Assembly (NCBI GenBank): GCA_024742415.1
Contig: JANSYN010000007.1
Coordinates: forward strand, 62,001-126,000
DNA length: 64,000 nucleotides
Reading direction: 5' to 3'
Origin: Gammaproteobacteria bacterium
Lineage (GTDB): Bacteria > Pseudomonadota > Gammaproteobacteria > Pseudomonadales > Halieaceae
Shown here: positions 29,015 to 38,661 of the stretch, in pieces
Numbering within the stretch: position 1 is the stretch's first letter
How the letters are laid out: the number at the start of each line of letters is the position of its first letter
Program-made: the position numbers and the translations under genes
The notes under the pieces: generated by a model
The model's input: only the letters and a program-made list of their open reading frames with translations
Database searches by the model: none
What the model was told of the DNA's origin: nothing

Positions 29015-30493
29015 GTGAGCGAGGAAATTCTGGTCAACATCACGCCCATGGAAACACGGGTTGCGGTTGTCGATAACGGCGCCACGCAGGACATTCATAT
29101 TGAACGCAAGATCAACCGCGGGATAGTCGGCAATATCTATGCGGGCAAGGTCGTACGCGTTCTGCCGGGAATGCAGGCAGCGTTCGTTGATATTGGCGCC
29201 GAGCGAACCAGTTTTATCCATGTGTCGGATATCGCCGCGCTGGACGCCAACGGTAAAGAGTTGCGCGAGCGCAGCTCCGAGAACATCACCGACTTCCTGT
29301 ACGAGGGAAAGAAGGTAGTGGTGCAGGTCACCAAGGATCCGCTGGGCACCAAGGGCGCCAGGCTCACCACCCAGCTGTCGGTGTCTTCACGATATCTCGT
29401 GCTGATGCCCCAGACTGACCACATCGGGGTGTCCCAGCTGATCGAGGATGCCGGTGAGCGCGAGCGACTGCAGCAGATTCTTGCCGAGGGCCTGGCAGCC
29501 GAGGATACGCCGGATGCCGGTGGCTTTATTTTGCGCACCGCCGCAGAGGGTGTCGGCCGCGAGGAGATCATTGCTGATCTGCGGTTTCTCAAACGCCTGT
29601 GGGCTGCGGTGTCGCGCAGGGCCAGTAACGCGACCGGCACCGAACTGTTGTACGAGGATTTGCCGCTGCACCTGCGCACCGTGCGCGATCTTGCCCGTGC
29701 GTCTGTCACCAGAATCTATGTCGACAGTACCGAAGGCTATGCCGCCATGGCGGGCTTCTGTCGGGAGTACGTGCCCGAGGTTGAGGGTATCCTCGAGGCC
29801 TACCGTGGGGAGCGCCCGCTGTTCGATTTGCATGGCGTCGAAGAGGAAATTCAACGCGCGCTGCAGCGCAAGGTAGAGCTCAAGTCCGGTGGCTATTTGA
29901 TCATCGACCAGACCGAGGCGATGACGACCATCGATGTGAACACCGGCTCGTTCGTGGGCCGGCGGAATCAGGCAGAGACCATTCTCAAGACCAACCTGGA
30001 GGCGGTCAGTGCGCTTGCCCGACAGCTGCGCATGCGCAACCTCGGCGGCATTATAATTATCGACTTTATTGACATGGCCGATGCCGAGCACCGACGCCAG
30101 GTGCATCGCACACTCGAGAAGACCATGCAGCGCGACCCCGCGCGCAACCAGATTACCAGCGTATCTGAATTAGGGTTGGTGGAGATGACGCGAAAGCGAA
30201 CGCGCGAAAGTCTGGAGCGTATCCTGTGCGAAGAGTGTCCGGCCTGTGATGGACGCGGCGTATTGAAAACCGCCGAAACCGTCTGTTATGAGATTTTCCG
30301 CGAAATCATGCGCGATGCCCGGGCCTACGAAAATGATACCCTCATGGTGCTAGCGGCGCAGCCTGTGGTAGACAGGCTGCTGGACGAAGAGTCTTCCAAT
30401 CTGGCGGACCTCGAAGAGTTTATCGGCAAGACCATAAGCTTCCGGGCAGAACCCAGCTACAGCCAGGAACACTTCGATATCATCCTGCTCTAA
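29015..30493 (+). CDS. rng: ribonuclease G
   Basis: 492 residues from GTG 29015. RNase G is a 5'-end-sensing endonuclease that trims 16S rRNA and decays some mRNAs. The N-terminal S1 domain includes GNIYAGKVVRVLPGMQAAFVDIG at about 30-52. TTIDVNTGSFVG and IIIDFIDMADAEHRR contain the catalytic aspartates, and CEECPACDGRG forms the zinc link. It lacks the long C-terminal scaffold of RNase E. maf lies 4 bases upstream; yhdP follows after 33 bases. Confidence 0.96.
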   Translation: MSEEILVNITPMETRVAVVDNGATQDIHIERKINRGIVGNIYAGKVVRVLPGMQAAFVDIGAERTSFIHVSDIAALDANGKELRERSSENITDFLYEGKKVVVQVTKDPLGTKGARLTTQLSVSSRYLVLMPQTDHIGVSQLIEDAGERERLQQILAEGLAAEDTPDAGGFILRTAAEGVGREEIIADLRFLKRLWAAVSRRASNATGTELLYEDLPLHLRTVRDLARASVTRIYVDSTEGYAAMAGFCREYVPEVEGILEAYRGERPLFDLHGVEEEIQRALQRKVELKSGGYLIIDQTEAMTTIDVNTGSFVGRRNQAETILKTNLEAVSALARQLRMRNLGGIIIIDFIDMADAEHRRQVHRTLEKTMQRDPARNQITSVSELGLVEMTRKRTRESLERILCEECPACDGRGVLKTAETVCYEIFREIMRDARAYENDTLMVLAAQPVVDRLLDEESSNLADLEEFIGKTISFRAEPSYSQEHFDIILL

Positions 30494-30526
30494 ACTACGG
30501 TTTCTGGCGCATAACGGAGAAGCGTT

Positions 30527-33500
30527 TTGGCGCGCTCGATCTTTGACAGAATAAATAGCGTGCTCTGGACGGGTCTGGTGGGCGTGCTGTGCCTTCTGGC
30601 CCTTTATGTGGGTCTTGGGCGATTGCTGGTGATGGGCCTTGGTGCCTATGACGAGGCGATTCTGCAGGAGATCAACCTGCGCGTGCCGTTTGATGTGCAG
30701 GCGGCAGATGTCTCGGGGCAGTGGCGCTCCTTTACACCGGAAATCGTGCTTTCGGAATTGCGCATTAGCCTGCCCGAGGACCCACAATCGCCCCTGGAGC
30801 TCACGCGGGGGCAAGTGGGTATTGACGTCTGGAATAGTCTGCGCAGTGGTTCCCTGCAGGTCACGCATCTGATTGTTGATGGATTGAACCTGCGCGGCGA
30901 GTTTACCGCTGATGGCAAGTTTGGCCTGCGAGGGTTCAGCCGCGGACAGGGCGAGTCAGGCCAGTGGCTGCAGGAGTTTTTGCTCAACATCTCCCTCATC
31001 CAGCTGCGCAACAATGCACTGAGCCTGGCACTGCCGGGAGGCGAGGTGCGTGATTTTGACCTCAACCTGGAGTTGACGCGCAGTGGCAGTTTCCGCCGCT
31101 CGCAGGCGAGCCTGACGTCGACGCGCGGCACCAGAATCGTCATGCTTGCCCGGGGAGTAGGCAACCCGTTGCAGCCCAAGTCCTTTACTGGCACGGCTTA
31201 TGTTGATGTCTTTTCCCGTGACCTGGGCGCGATGCAGGATCTGTTCGGCGCTAACGCCCCCGCGCTGTGGGCCGATGGCGAGTTGGAACTGGAATTTTGG
31301 CTGTCGTTTGACGCCGGTAAGCCAGAGATCGCAACCCGTATCGAGGCAACGAATCTGCAGGTTGCGCCAAGGGAGGGCGACTGGTCCCTGCCATTGAGCC
31401 GTATAGCTTTGGAGGCGCATGTGCTGGAGGCCGGCGATCGCTGGCGTTTGCAGGCGGCTGATGTTGAGGTGGCCAATGGTGATCACGCCATTGTGTTGCC
31501 GCGCCTGCAACTTGATGCCTGGGAAACCGCGTTGCGCCTGCGCGCAGCCGACCTGGACATTGCCACGCTGGCGCGCTTTGCTGGCAGTTTTGAGGTTGCG
31601 CCGCAGGGGTTCAACGCGGTGCTACAGCAGCTGGCACCCGCCGGCAGTATCAGCGCACTGCAGCTGAATATTGCAGATTACCGGGATCCTCTGGCTGACT
31701 GGGAGCTGGAGTCAAACTTCAGCGATGTGTTCGTGGCTCCGTATGCAGGGGCGCCTGGTGGCACCGCGGTGACCGGTTTCATGGGGCTGCGTCCGGGCAG
31801 CGCAGAGATCATCCTGGATTCGCAGGCCCTGCAGCTGGATTTTCCGAACATATACCCTGCACCGCTGACCTTTGATGAGCTGTTTGGAACGCTGCTGCTG
31901 TCGTGGGATGAGCAACGCTTTACCCTGTCCTCCGGGCTGCTCAGTGCAAGCTCCGTGGAAGGGCCGTTGACGGCGCTGCTGGGTCTGGACATTCCATTGC
32001 AACCCGACGATGTCGGGATCGAAATGGATCTGCTGGTGGGCGTGCGCGATGCTGAATTGGCCTATCTCGAAAAATACCTGCCTTACACGCTGGATGAAGG
32101 CCTGCTTGACTGGTTGCAAGGCAGCCTCGGCGAAGGGCAGGTGGAGGCGGGGTCATTCTTGTGGCGCGGGTCGTTGCAGTCAGATGCCAGTGCACTGCGC
32201 ACAGTGCAACTTGCCTTTAACGTTGCCGACACGCCGTTTCCTTTCCACCCAGACTGGCCTGCTGTCACCGTCGGTCAGGGTATCGTCCTGGTCGACAACG
32301 CCGCAGTGAGCGTGTGGGTCGACAGCGGCACACTGCTGGAGTCCAGCATCGCGCGGCTCTCGGTGGAAACGGGTCTCGATGCGCAGTCCGCAGTGCTGCT
32401 GGCAATCGACGGCGAGCTGAACGGCCCTGTGGCAGACGCGCTGCACGTGGTGAATACATCGCCTCTTGCAGACATCGTGGGCGACGTGTTCGCGCAGTGG
32501 GAGGCCAGTGGTGAACTGCAAACGGCATTGCGGATTGATCTCAGCCTGGCTGCAAACGCGCCACCGCCACGGGTGGATGTCACCACAACGTGGCGCGATG
32601 CGGATTTGACGATTAACCCGGGCAATATTCCCCTGCGTGACGTGGCCGGGCAATTCATGTACTCCTCGCAAAGTGGTTTCGCCTCGCGTGACCTGGTCGC
32701 CCAGCTGTGGGGTCAGCGTGTCGATATCGCGCTGAGCCAGCAGCATGGGTCCGCGCGCGGCCGCTATGAGCCGGACTCGTCGACCCTGGTCATTGGCGCG
32801 CGGTCACGGCTGGCAATGTCGCAATTGCGGCAGTGGCTCGATCTGGATTTACTGTCGATGGCCACGGGTGAGACGGCCGTCGACCTGTCCATACAGGTGA
32901 CGCCCGGTAAAACACCGCAGCTTTTTGCCCGCAGCGATCTGCGCGGCGTTAGCCTGGACCTGCCACAGCCATGGGCGAAGTCTGCCAGGCAGGTGGGGCA
33001 GTTGCAGCTGTCTTATGATCTGGACCCTGCGGGCCAGCTGCTGTTCCTCGACCTTGATGACGACCTTGCCCTTAACCTGCGTCTGCAACAGGGCGCCCTG
33101 GTGGCGGGTGGCCTGGGTATAGGCGGCAGTGTGGCCGACCTGGAAGAGGGCAAGTTCACCCTGCATGGCCAGGTGCCTTATGTGGAGGCCTCGGGCTGGA
33201 TGGCGTTTCTCTCTGAGCATTTTGCAGGGTTTGCCGATGGCCCGGCCGGGGGTGCAGCGACGCCCGTTGACGCTGCCGAGGCCGCCTCGGCCGAGTCTGC
33301 CCCGGCGCTGGAAGTGGTGGTAGATAATCTGCAGATTGCTGCCCTGGAGATTTTGGGCGATACCTATGCAGACGTCACCACCAGCCTGACGCTGCGGGAG
33401 GGGGATATCAGTGGTTCCATAGCCACTGATTGGCTGCGTGGCGACGTGTTCTGGTCACCCGCTTCGGACGCTTCCAGGATCGATGTGCACTTGCTGGATA

Positions 33501-34573
33501 TCGACGGTCTTGCCATGCCGCAGGCCAGCAACCCAGAGCCGGCAGCGGGTGCCGAGGGTGAATCGCAGGCCGAGCCCGCGCCAGAGCCAGCCACCGCCAA
33601 CGGGCAAGATGAAGACTTTATTTTTGAACTGCCGCCCGTCAGCGTGTCCATTGCTGACATCTACCGGCAGGGGCGACGTTTGGGGCATCTGGACTTTGCA
33701 CTTGAGGGCGGTAGCCAGTACCTGCTGCTTAGCGGTATTGCGGGTGATATCGCCGGTATGCGCTTCGCGCAGGACCAACCCGCCTGGCTGCGCTGGGACA
33801 GAACAGGTGACGCGCGCTCGAGTGTTGCCGCGCGCCTGGTGTTTGACGACCTGGGAGATACCCTGGAGCAATTTGGCTACCAGAAAATCATCCAGACCAG
33901 AAAAGGCGCCTTTACCATGGATCTCTCGTGGCCCGGCGCGCCCTCCGAATTTGCCCTCGCTGCGGGTTCAGGTTCCCTGCTGATCGATCTTGGCAAGGGC
34001 AGTTTTCTTGATGTGCCTGCCGGCGCGGCCGGTGCCCTGCGCGTTGTGAGTATTCTTAACCTGGTGCATATCGTACAGAGCCTGAGCGTCACCCACATGT
34101 TTGATTCAGGTATTCCCTTTGACAAGGTCAAGGGTGAGGTTTACCTGCATGAGGGAACACTTGAGGTGCCACGAATAAACGTGGCAGGCGGCTCTTCTTT
34201 TGTGTTCAGTGGCGTCTCCGATATCGGCAGCGAAAGCCTCAACGGCGAGCTGGTGGCTACCTTGCCCGTGGCCAAGAACTTGCCGTGGGTGGCCGCATTG
34301 GCAGCGGGATTACCTGTGGCGGCAGGTGTGTTTGTCGTCAGCCAGTTGTTTGACAAACAGGTCAGTCGCCTGACCAGCGCCGTTTACAGTATCGAGGGTA
34401 CGTGGAATGAGCCGCGTGTCAGCTTCAGTCGAATATTTGACAACACGCAGCCCGCTGCGGGAGCCGCCGCCTCTGAGTTGCCGCCAGCAACTGTGGTTCA
34501 GGAACTGCTCGAGGATCCCAACGCACCTGGGCCCGCTGCGTCTGCCCCAGCCATCGCCGTCCCCGACGACTGA
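30527..34573 (+). CDS. yhdP: YhdP-type AsmA-like envelope protein (phospholipid transport)
   Basis: 1348 residues from TTG 30527, the usual very long form of the family. It has one N-terminal membrane anchor (about 15-38) and a huge periplasmic part of short amphipathic beta strands, ending with the AsmA-like C-terminal domain (DLGKGSFLDVPAGAAGALRVVSILNLVHI at about 1150-1180 and VAALAAGLPVAAGVFVVSQLF near 1260-1280). A Pro/Glu/Ala-rich linker lies near 1005-1025. In enterics YhdP helps move phospholipids to the outer membrane with TamB and YdbH. It directly faces darP; tldD, its frequent neighbour, is not here. Confidence 0.94.
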   Translation: MARSIFDRINSVLWTGLVGVLCLLALYVGLGRLLVMGLGAYDEAILQEINLRVPFDVQAADVSGQWRSFTPEIVLSELRISLPEDPQSPLELTRGQVGIDVWNSLRSGSLQVTHLIVDGLNLRGEFTADGKFGLRGFSRGQGESGQWLQEFLLNISLIQLRNNALSLALPGGEVRDFDLNLELTRSGSFRRSQASLTSTRGTRIVMLARGVGNPLQPKSFTGTAYVDVFSRDLGAMQDLFGANAPALWADGELELEFWLSFDAGKPEIATRIEATNLQVAPREGDWSLPLSRIALEAHVLEAGDRWRLQAADVEVANGDHAIVLPRLQLDAWETALRLRAADLDIATLARFAGSFEVAPQGFNAVLQQLAPAGSISALQLNIADYRDPLADWELESNFSDVFVAPYAGAPGGTAVTGFMGLRPGSAEIILDSQALQLDFPNIYPAPLTFDELFGTLLLSWDEQRFTLSSGLLSASSVEGPLTALLGLDIPLQPDDVGIEMDLLVGVRDAELAYLEKYLPYTLDEGLLDWLQGSLGEGQVEAGSFLWRGSLQSDASALRTVQLAFNVADTPFPFHPDWPAVTVGQGIVLVDNAAVSVWVDSGTLLESSIARLSVETGLDAQSAVLLAIDGELNGPVADALHVVNTSPLADIVGDVFAQWEASGELQTALRIDLSLAANAPPPRVDVTTTWRDADLTINPGNIPLRDVAGQFMYSSQSGFASRDLVAQLWGQRVDIALSQQHGSARGRYEPDSSTLVIGARSRLAMSQLRQWLDLDLLSMATGETAVDLSIQVTPGKTPQLFARSDLRGVSLDLPQPWAKSARQVGQLQLSYDLDPAGQLLFLDLDDDLALNLRLQQGALVAGGLGIGGSVADLEEGKFTLHGQVPYVEASGWMAFLSEHFAGFADGPAGGAATPVDAAEAASAESAPALEVVVDNLQIAALEILGDTYADVTTSLTLREGDISGSIATDWLRGDVFWSPASDASRIDVHLLDIDGLAMPQASNPEPAAGAEGESQAEPAPEPATANGQDEDFIFELPPVSVSIADIYRQGRRLGHLDFALEGGSQYLLLSGIAGDIAGMRFAQDQPAWLRWDRTGDARSSVAARLVFDDLGDTLEQFGYQKIIQTRKGAFTMDLSWPGAPSEFALAAGSGSLLIDLGKGSFLDVPAGAAGALRVVSILNLVHIVQSLSVTHMFDSGIPFDKVKGEVYLHEGTLEVPRINVAGGSSFVFSGVSDIGSESLNGELVATLPVAKNLPWVAALAAGLPVAAGVFVVSQLFDKQVSRLTSAVYSIEGTWNEPRVSFSRIFDNTQPAAGAAASELPPATVVQELLEDPNAPGPAASAPAIAVPDD

Positions 34574-34616
34574 CCGCTTGCGTTGGACCCGCCGCGCCAG
34601 CGCGGTGGCCACGGTA

Positions 34617-35147
34617 TCAGGACTGGCCCGCCTGTAGCTCGCGCAGGTAACGAAACAGCTTGCGACTGGCCGCGGGTGGCTTGTTTGCCGTTGTTTCCCG
34701 CTGGTGCTGCAGCACCAGCTGGCGTACGTGTTGCCGGTCCGCCGCGGGGAAGCGTTGCACCGCAAGTTCCACACCGCCTTGTCCGGCCGCGAGAATGTCG
34801 GCGCGCAGTGTTTCCAGCGACTGGAAGGCAAGTGTCTCATCGCTGTGGCTCTGGTGTAATTCGTTCATTGCCTTTTCGATGGGTGCCGCATCGATATCCC
34901 GCATGAGCTTGCCAATGAGCTGCATGTGTCGTTTGCGTGCGCTGTTGCTGCGAATGCGTTGGCACTCTTCAAGCGCAACAAGCAGGCGCTCGTCCTCGAT
35001 AGGCAGGCTGCGCAACTGCTTGTCGCTCAGGGCGACCAGTGATTCACCCAGGCGTTGCAAGGCGTGCATTTCGCGCTTGCGCGCGCTTTTGCTGGGCGCT
35101 CTTGCGTCCAGTTCATCCTGTGGATCAATGTCGTGGCCATTACCCAT
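34617..35147 (-). CDS. darP: ribosome-associated protein DarP (YjgA, DUF615)
   Basis: 176 residues from ATG 35147; an earlier in-frame start at 35189 would lie deeper inside mgtE. DarP binds the late 50S precursor and promotes 23S domain V folding. The KSARKREMHALQRLGE block at about 18-33 and the NSARKRHMQLIGKLMRDID block at about 65-83, with HQRETTANKPPAASRKLFRYLREL at the end, identify the family. It overlaps the mgtE stop by 8 bases on the same strand and converges on yhdP. Confidence 0.95.
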   Translation of the reverse strand: MGNGHDIDPQDELDARAPSKSARKREMHALQRLGESLVALSDKQLRSLPIEDERLLVALEECQRIRSNSARKRHMQLIGKLMRDIDAAPIEKAMNELHQSHSDETLAFQSLETLRADILAAGQGGVELAVQRFPAADRQHVRQLVLQHQRETTANKPPAASRKLFRYLRELQAGQS

Positions 35148-36492
35148 AGAAAACCGTTGCCAGCCCCAGAAATGACGCAAACCCGACAACGTCGGTTACG
35201 GTGGTTAGTACAACACCGCCGGCCAGGGCAGGGTCTATTTTCATGCGCGTTAACAGCAAGGGCAGCACGGCGCCGAACAGACCCGCGGTGACCAGGTTGA
35301 TCACCAGGGCTGCGGCCATGATCAGGCCGATGTTCCAGTCGTCAAACCACAGCGAAGCAGCGACGGAAACAACCGCAGCCCACAAAATACCATTGAACAG
35401 TCCGATCAGGACCTCGCGATTGATCAACCACGCCTGGTTGTTTTTTACGACCTGGCCCATGGCAATGCCGCGCACCAGTACCGTCAGGGTTTGCGTACCG
35501 GCGATGCCCCCCATCGACGCCACGATGGGCATGAGTACGGCCAGTGCAACCACCTTCTCGATCGTATCCGAGAACAGGTTGATCATACCCGCTGCAATGA
35601 ATGCGGTTATCAGGTTGATACCCAGCCATATAGCGCGGCGCGGCGCGGCGCGCGTGACCGGCGCAAAGGTGTCTTCTTCTTCATCCAGCCCTGCCATCGA
35701 CATGAAAGAGTGGTCAGCGTCTTCGCGAATAACATCTACCACGTCATCAATGGTAATGCGGCCGAGCAATTTCCCGTGATCGTCTACCACGGGCGCCGAT
35801 ACCCAGTCATTGCGTTCAAACAGGCGAGCGACTTCTGTATCGGGCATGTCCACCGGGATAGGCTGGACATCGGTGATCATCATTTCTCGTACGGTGGCAG
35901 AGGGGTCCGAGACCAGCAGCGTGCGCAACGGCAGCAGGCCGATGAACTGGTCAGCCCGGTTGACCACCAGCAGGTTGTCGGTCATGGCAGGAATTTCGTC
36001 ATGCCGTCTCAGGTAGCGCAAGACGACATCCAGCGTCAGCCGCGCGCGAATCGTGATGGTGTCCGTGTTCATGAGGCCGCCGGCCACATCGTCGGGATAA
36101 AACATCACGCGTTCGAGTCGAGCCCGGTCCTGCTGATCCATCGCATTGAGGACTTCAAACGTTACGCGATCGGGTACCTGCTGCAGGATGTCTGCAATAT
36201 CATCGTCTTCCAGGCCATCGGTGAGTGCGGCGACCTGCTCGGCATCCATGTTGCCAAGAAAGGTTCCTCGCAGGTCATCCCCCAGTTCGCCGAGGACCTC
36301 ACCCTCCTGATCGGATTCCACCATCTGCCAGATGATGTTGCGGAACTTGGGCGGCGAGGATTCCAGCAGGTGCGCGACGTCGGCCGCGGACAGGCCGTTG
36401 AGCATGCGACGAATGTCAATGAAGGTGCCGCTTTCCAGTGCGGTACTTAGCTGATCGAGCGCTTCCTGGGACGCGGCGGTGTTCTGTACCAT
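35140..36492 (-). CDS. mgtE: magnesium transporter MgtE
   Basis: 450 residues from ATG 36492, preceded by GGGAGAAGA. Domains in order: the N-terminal helical Mg-sensing domain (about 15-125, with MLNGLSAADVAHLLESSP), two CBS domains (about 130-250: MNTDTITIRARLTLDVVLRY and MMITDVQPIPVD...DVVDVIREDADHSF), and five membrane helices carrying the channel (IVASMGGIAGTQTLTVLVRG; DPALAGGVVLTTVTDVVGF). It is a Mg2+-gated Mg2+ channel of the inner membrane. It follows ptsO after 132 bases and overlaps darP by 8. No M-box leader was recognised upstream. Confidence 0.96.
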   Translation of the reverse strand: MVQNTAASQEALDQLSTALESGTFIDIRRMLNGLSAADVAHLLESSPPKFRNIIWQMVESDQEGEVLGELGDDLRGTFLGNMDAEQVAALTDGLEDDDIADILQQVPDRVTFEVLNAMDQQDRARLERVMFYPDDVAGGLMNTDTITIRARLTLDVVLRYLRRHDEIPAMTDNLLVVNRADQFIGLLPLRTLLVSDPSATVREMMITDVQPIPVDMPDTEVARLFERNDWVSAPVVDDHGKLLGRITIDDVVDVIREDADHSFMSMAGLDEEEDTFAPVTRAAPRRAIWLGINLITAFIAAGMINLFSDTIEKVVALAVLMPIVASMGGIAGTQTLTVLVRGIAMGQVVKNNQAWLINREVLIGLFNGILWAAVVSVAASLWFDDWNIGLIMAAALVINLVTAGLFGAVLPLLLTRMKIDPALAGGVVLTTVTDVVGFASFLGLATVFYG

Positions 36493-36624
36493 GGGTCTTC
36501 TCCCGACAAGGAAACTGCCGGCGCCGTTGCGACACCGTGAGTTTCCACCCTCAGGCGGCTGCCTGGTGGGCAATTATCCGGAAAAGCCTGAGAGGCAACA
36601 ACGGGATTAGTTACAGATTACCGC

Positions 36625-36894
36625 CTATTCTGGTTCGTCAAAGCGATTTTCAAGCAGCGCGGACAGTGCAGCCAGCGCCTGCTCTTCATCACGTCCGTCA
36701 ATTTCGATATCCAGAACTGTACCCTTGCCCGCAGCCAGGCGCATGACCGACATGATGCTTTTGCCATCGACGAGTTGGCCGTCGACCCCTGCGCGGATGT
36801 CACTGGAGAAAGCGGATGTGCAGGCGACAAACTTGGCCGCCGCCCGTGCATGCAGGCCGAGTTTGTTGATGATGGTTAACTGGGTCTGGATCAC
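36625..36894 (-). CDS. ptsO: nitrogen-PTS phosphocarrier NPr (HPr family)
   Basis: 89 residues from GTG 36894, giving (M)IQTQLTIINKLGLHARAAAKF, the expected HPr N-terminus. Longer in-frame versions would run into rapZ. The phosphorylated His15 is in GLHARA, and Ser46 sits in DGKSIMSVM. NPr passes phosphate from EI-Ntr to PtsN. The gene follows rapZ after 31 bases, and an AGGT ribosome site lies about 9 bases before the GTG. Part of the rpoN-hpf-ptsN-rapZ-ptsO series. Confidence 0.95.
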   Translation of the reverse strand: MIQTQLTIINKLGLHARAAAKFVACTSAFSSDIRAGVDGQLVDGKSIMSVMRLAAGKGTVLDIEIDGRDEEQALAALSALLENRFDEPE

Positions 36895-36925
36895 GCGATG
36901 TGTACCTGGCTTGTTGGTTTTGCTC

Positions 36926-37780
36926 TTATTGTAGTTCGCGGTGCCTGATATCCACCGACTGATGTTGCGATTGGCAATGCTGGTGGAGTCGGTCTGCAAG
37001 ATATACTGAACGATGTTGACCGCCGGTACAACCCACGGCAATTGTCATGTAGCTGCGGTTGCTTTCGCGATATCGTGGCAACCACCGGTCGAGATAGTTG
37101 CTGATGTCAGCCAGTAGCTCATGGGTCATTTCATGGCTTTCGAGAAACTCACGCACGTCCGGGTCCAGGCCGGTCTTGCTACGCAATTCCTGGCTCCAGT
37201 GAGGGTTGGGCAACATTCTTACATCAAATACCAGGTCGGCATCGGCCGGCACGCCCCCCTTGAAACCGAATGACTGGATCAAGATCGACATCTTGCCACC
37301 TGCGGTGCCGAGCAGGCGCTGGCGTACCACATCGCGTAATTCATAGATCGTCGTCTTGCTGGTGTCCAACACCAGGGTTGCCTTGACGAAGATCGGCTCA
37401 AGCAGCTTGCGCTCCTTGTCTATTGCCTCGTGCAGCGGTACGGACTCGGAGCTCAGCGGGTGTCGGCGGCGGGTTTCGCTGAAGCGCTTGATCAGGGTTG
37501 AGCGATCAGCGTCCAGAAACAGCACCTGGCAGTCGAGCTCCGGCGGCAGCGAAGACAGGATATCCGCGAAGGTCTCCAGGTCCTGCCAGGAGTTGCGTGC
37601 ATCGATACACACTGCTGTTCCCTGAAAGAGGCGGAACTGTTCACGGCTGGTCTCCTGCACCAGTGCGGGCAACAGTGCGACAGGAAGGTTGTCGATGCAG
37701 TAGAAGCCGTCATCCTCGAGTACGTTCAGGGCGGTACTCTTGCCCGAGCCTGATCGGCCGCTGATGATTACCAGGCGCAT
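36926..37780 (-). CDS. rapZ: RNase adapter protein RapZ
   Basis: 284 residues. RapZ binds GlmZ-type small RNAs and hands them to RNase E, and senses glucosamine-6-phosphate in enterics. The N-terminal P-loop GRSGSGKS is at 8-15, followed by ALNVLEDDGFYCIDNLP; the C-terminal RNA-binding domain has FGFKGGVPADADLVFDVRMLPNPHW and IAVGCTGGQHRSVYLA. It lies 9 bases after ptsN on the same strand. No GlmY/GlmZ gene is in the window. Confidence 0.97.
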   Translation of the reverse strand: MRLVIISGRSGSGKSTALNVLEDDGFYCIDNLPVALLPALVQETSREQFRLFQGTAVCIDARNSWQDLETFADILSSLPPELDCQVLFLDADRSTLIKRFSETRRRHPLSSESVPLHEAIDKERKLLEPIFVKATLVLDTSKTTIYELRDVVRQRLLGTAGGKMSILIQSFGFKGGVPADADLVFDVRMLPNPHWSQELRSKTGLDPDVREFLESHEMTHELLADISNYLDRWLPRYRESNRSYMTIAVGCTGGQHRSVYLADRLHQHCQSQHQSVDIRHRELQ

Positions 37781-37789
37781 GCAGGCGGC

Positions 37790-38248
37790 CTAGGCAGTGA
37801 GTTCGCGCACGGCGCTGTACAGCGCCGTGGCATCGTCAGCCGCACGCAGTTGCTCGCGCGCCACCTCGTTGCTGAACAGGCCGGCGGCCTCAGCGAGGAT
37901 GTCCAGGTGTTGTTGGTGCGCTTCTTCGGGAACCAGCAGCACGAATAGAACATCGACTGGTTGTTCATCCGGTGCATCAAACTCAATGGGCTCGGCAAGG
38001 GTAAACAGCGAGCCCAGGGGTTCGCTGCAATTCCCAACGCGGCAATGGGGCAGGGCAATACCACTGCCCAGGCCCGTGCTACCGAGGCTTTCGCGTTCTA
38101 CCAGTTTATCCAGTACGTGGTTGTACTCGAGTTGCGTCTGGTCGTCGCAAATGAGCTGGGCCATGGTTTCGAAAAGGCGCTTCTTGCTGACCGGCGGTAC
38201 ATGACAGGCGACGCGGGTCGGAGCGAGGATTTCGCTGAGAGTCTGCAT
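37790..38248 (-). CDS. ptsN: PTS IIA-like nitrogen-regulatory protein PtsN
   Basis: 152 residues. PtsN (EIIA-Ntr) is the end acceptor of the nitrogen PTS and regulates potassium uptake and other targets depending on its phosphorylation. The active-site His68 lies in GSGIALPHCR, and DEQPVDVLFVLLVPEEAHQQHL is typical of the fold. It sits between hpf (26 bases upstream) and rapZ. Confidence 0.97.
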   Translation of the reverse strand: MQTLSEILAPTRVACHVPPVSKKRLFETMAQLICDDQTQLEYNHVLDKLVERESLGSTGLGSGIALPHCRVGNCSEPLGSLFTLAEPIEFDAPDEQPVDVLFVLLVPEEAHQQHLDILAEAAGLFSNEVAREQLRAADDATALYSAVRELTA

Positions 38249-38274
38249 GGAACTGGCGTATTCTCCTGGCGAGG

Positions 38275-38562
38275 CTAGTGACCCCGGTGCTTCTGCTTGT
38301 GTTTTATGAGTTGGCGGTCGAGTTTGTCTGCCAGCGCATCAATGGCGGCATACATGTCTTCATCTTCAGCGGCGGCGAACAGGTCCGCGCCGGAAATATG
38401 TACGGTTGCCTCGGCTTTCTGGGTCATTTTTTCAACCGAGAGAATGACGTGGGTGGTGCTGATCTGGTCAAAATGTCGTTGCAGTCGCTCAAACTTACTT
38501 TCCACGTAATCGTTCAGCGGCGGGGTGATTTCCAAGTGATGGCCATTGATTGTCAATTGCAT
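38275..38562 (-). CDS. hpf: ribosome hibernation promoting factor, short form
   Basis: 95 residues, the short HPF form without the C-terminal dimerisation domain, so 100S formation would need RMF. MQLTINGHHLEITPPLNDYVESKFERLQRHF and ATVHISGADLFAAAEDEDMYAAIDALADKLDRQL are the two halves of the S30AE fold. It follows rpoN after 99 bases, the standard order. Confidence 0.96.
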   Translation of the reverse strand: MQLTINGHHLEITPPLNDYVESKFERLQRHFDQISTTHVILSVEKMTQKAEATVHISGADLFAAAEDEDMYAAIDALADKLDRQLIKHKQKHRGH

Positions 38563-38661
38563 GAAAAACTCCTCGGTTACGTTGCTTCAAAATTGCCCGC
38601 AGGCAAATGTGTGTCCAATGGCAGGTATTCTAATCCAATCACCTGCCAAACCAAGACGCAT

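Noticed and set aside
34580-34616. CCGCGC/GCGCGG hairpin between yhdP and darP as a bidirectional terminator
   Set aside because: The stem is short, the loop nearly absent, and there is no T-run on either side.
36493-36624. Possible Mg2+-sensing leader upstream of mgtE
   Set aside because: No M-box-like set of conserved stems could be drawn; only short imperfect hairpins are present.
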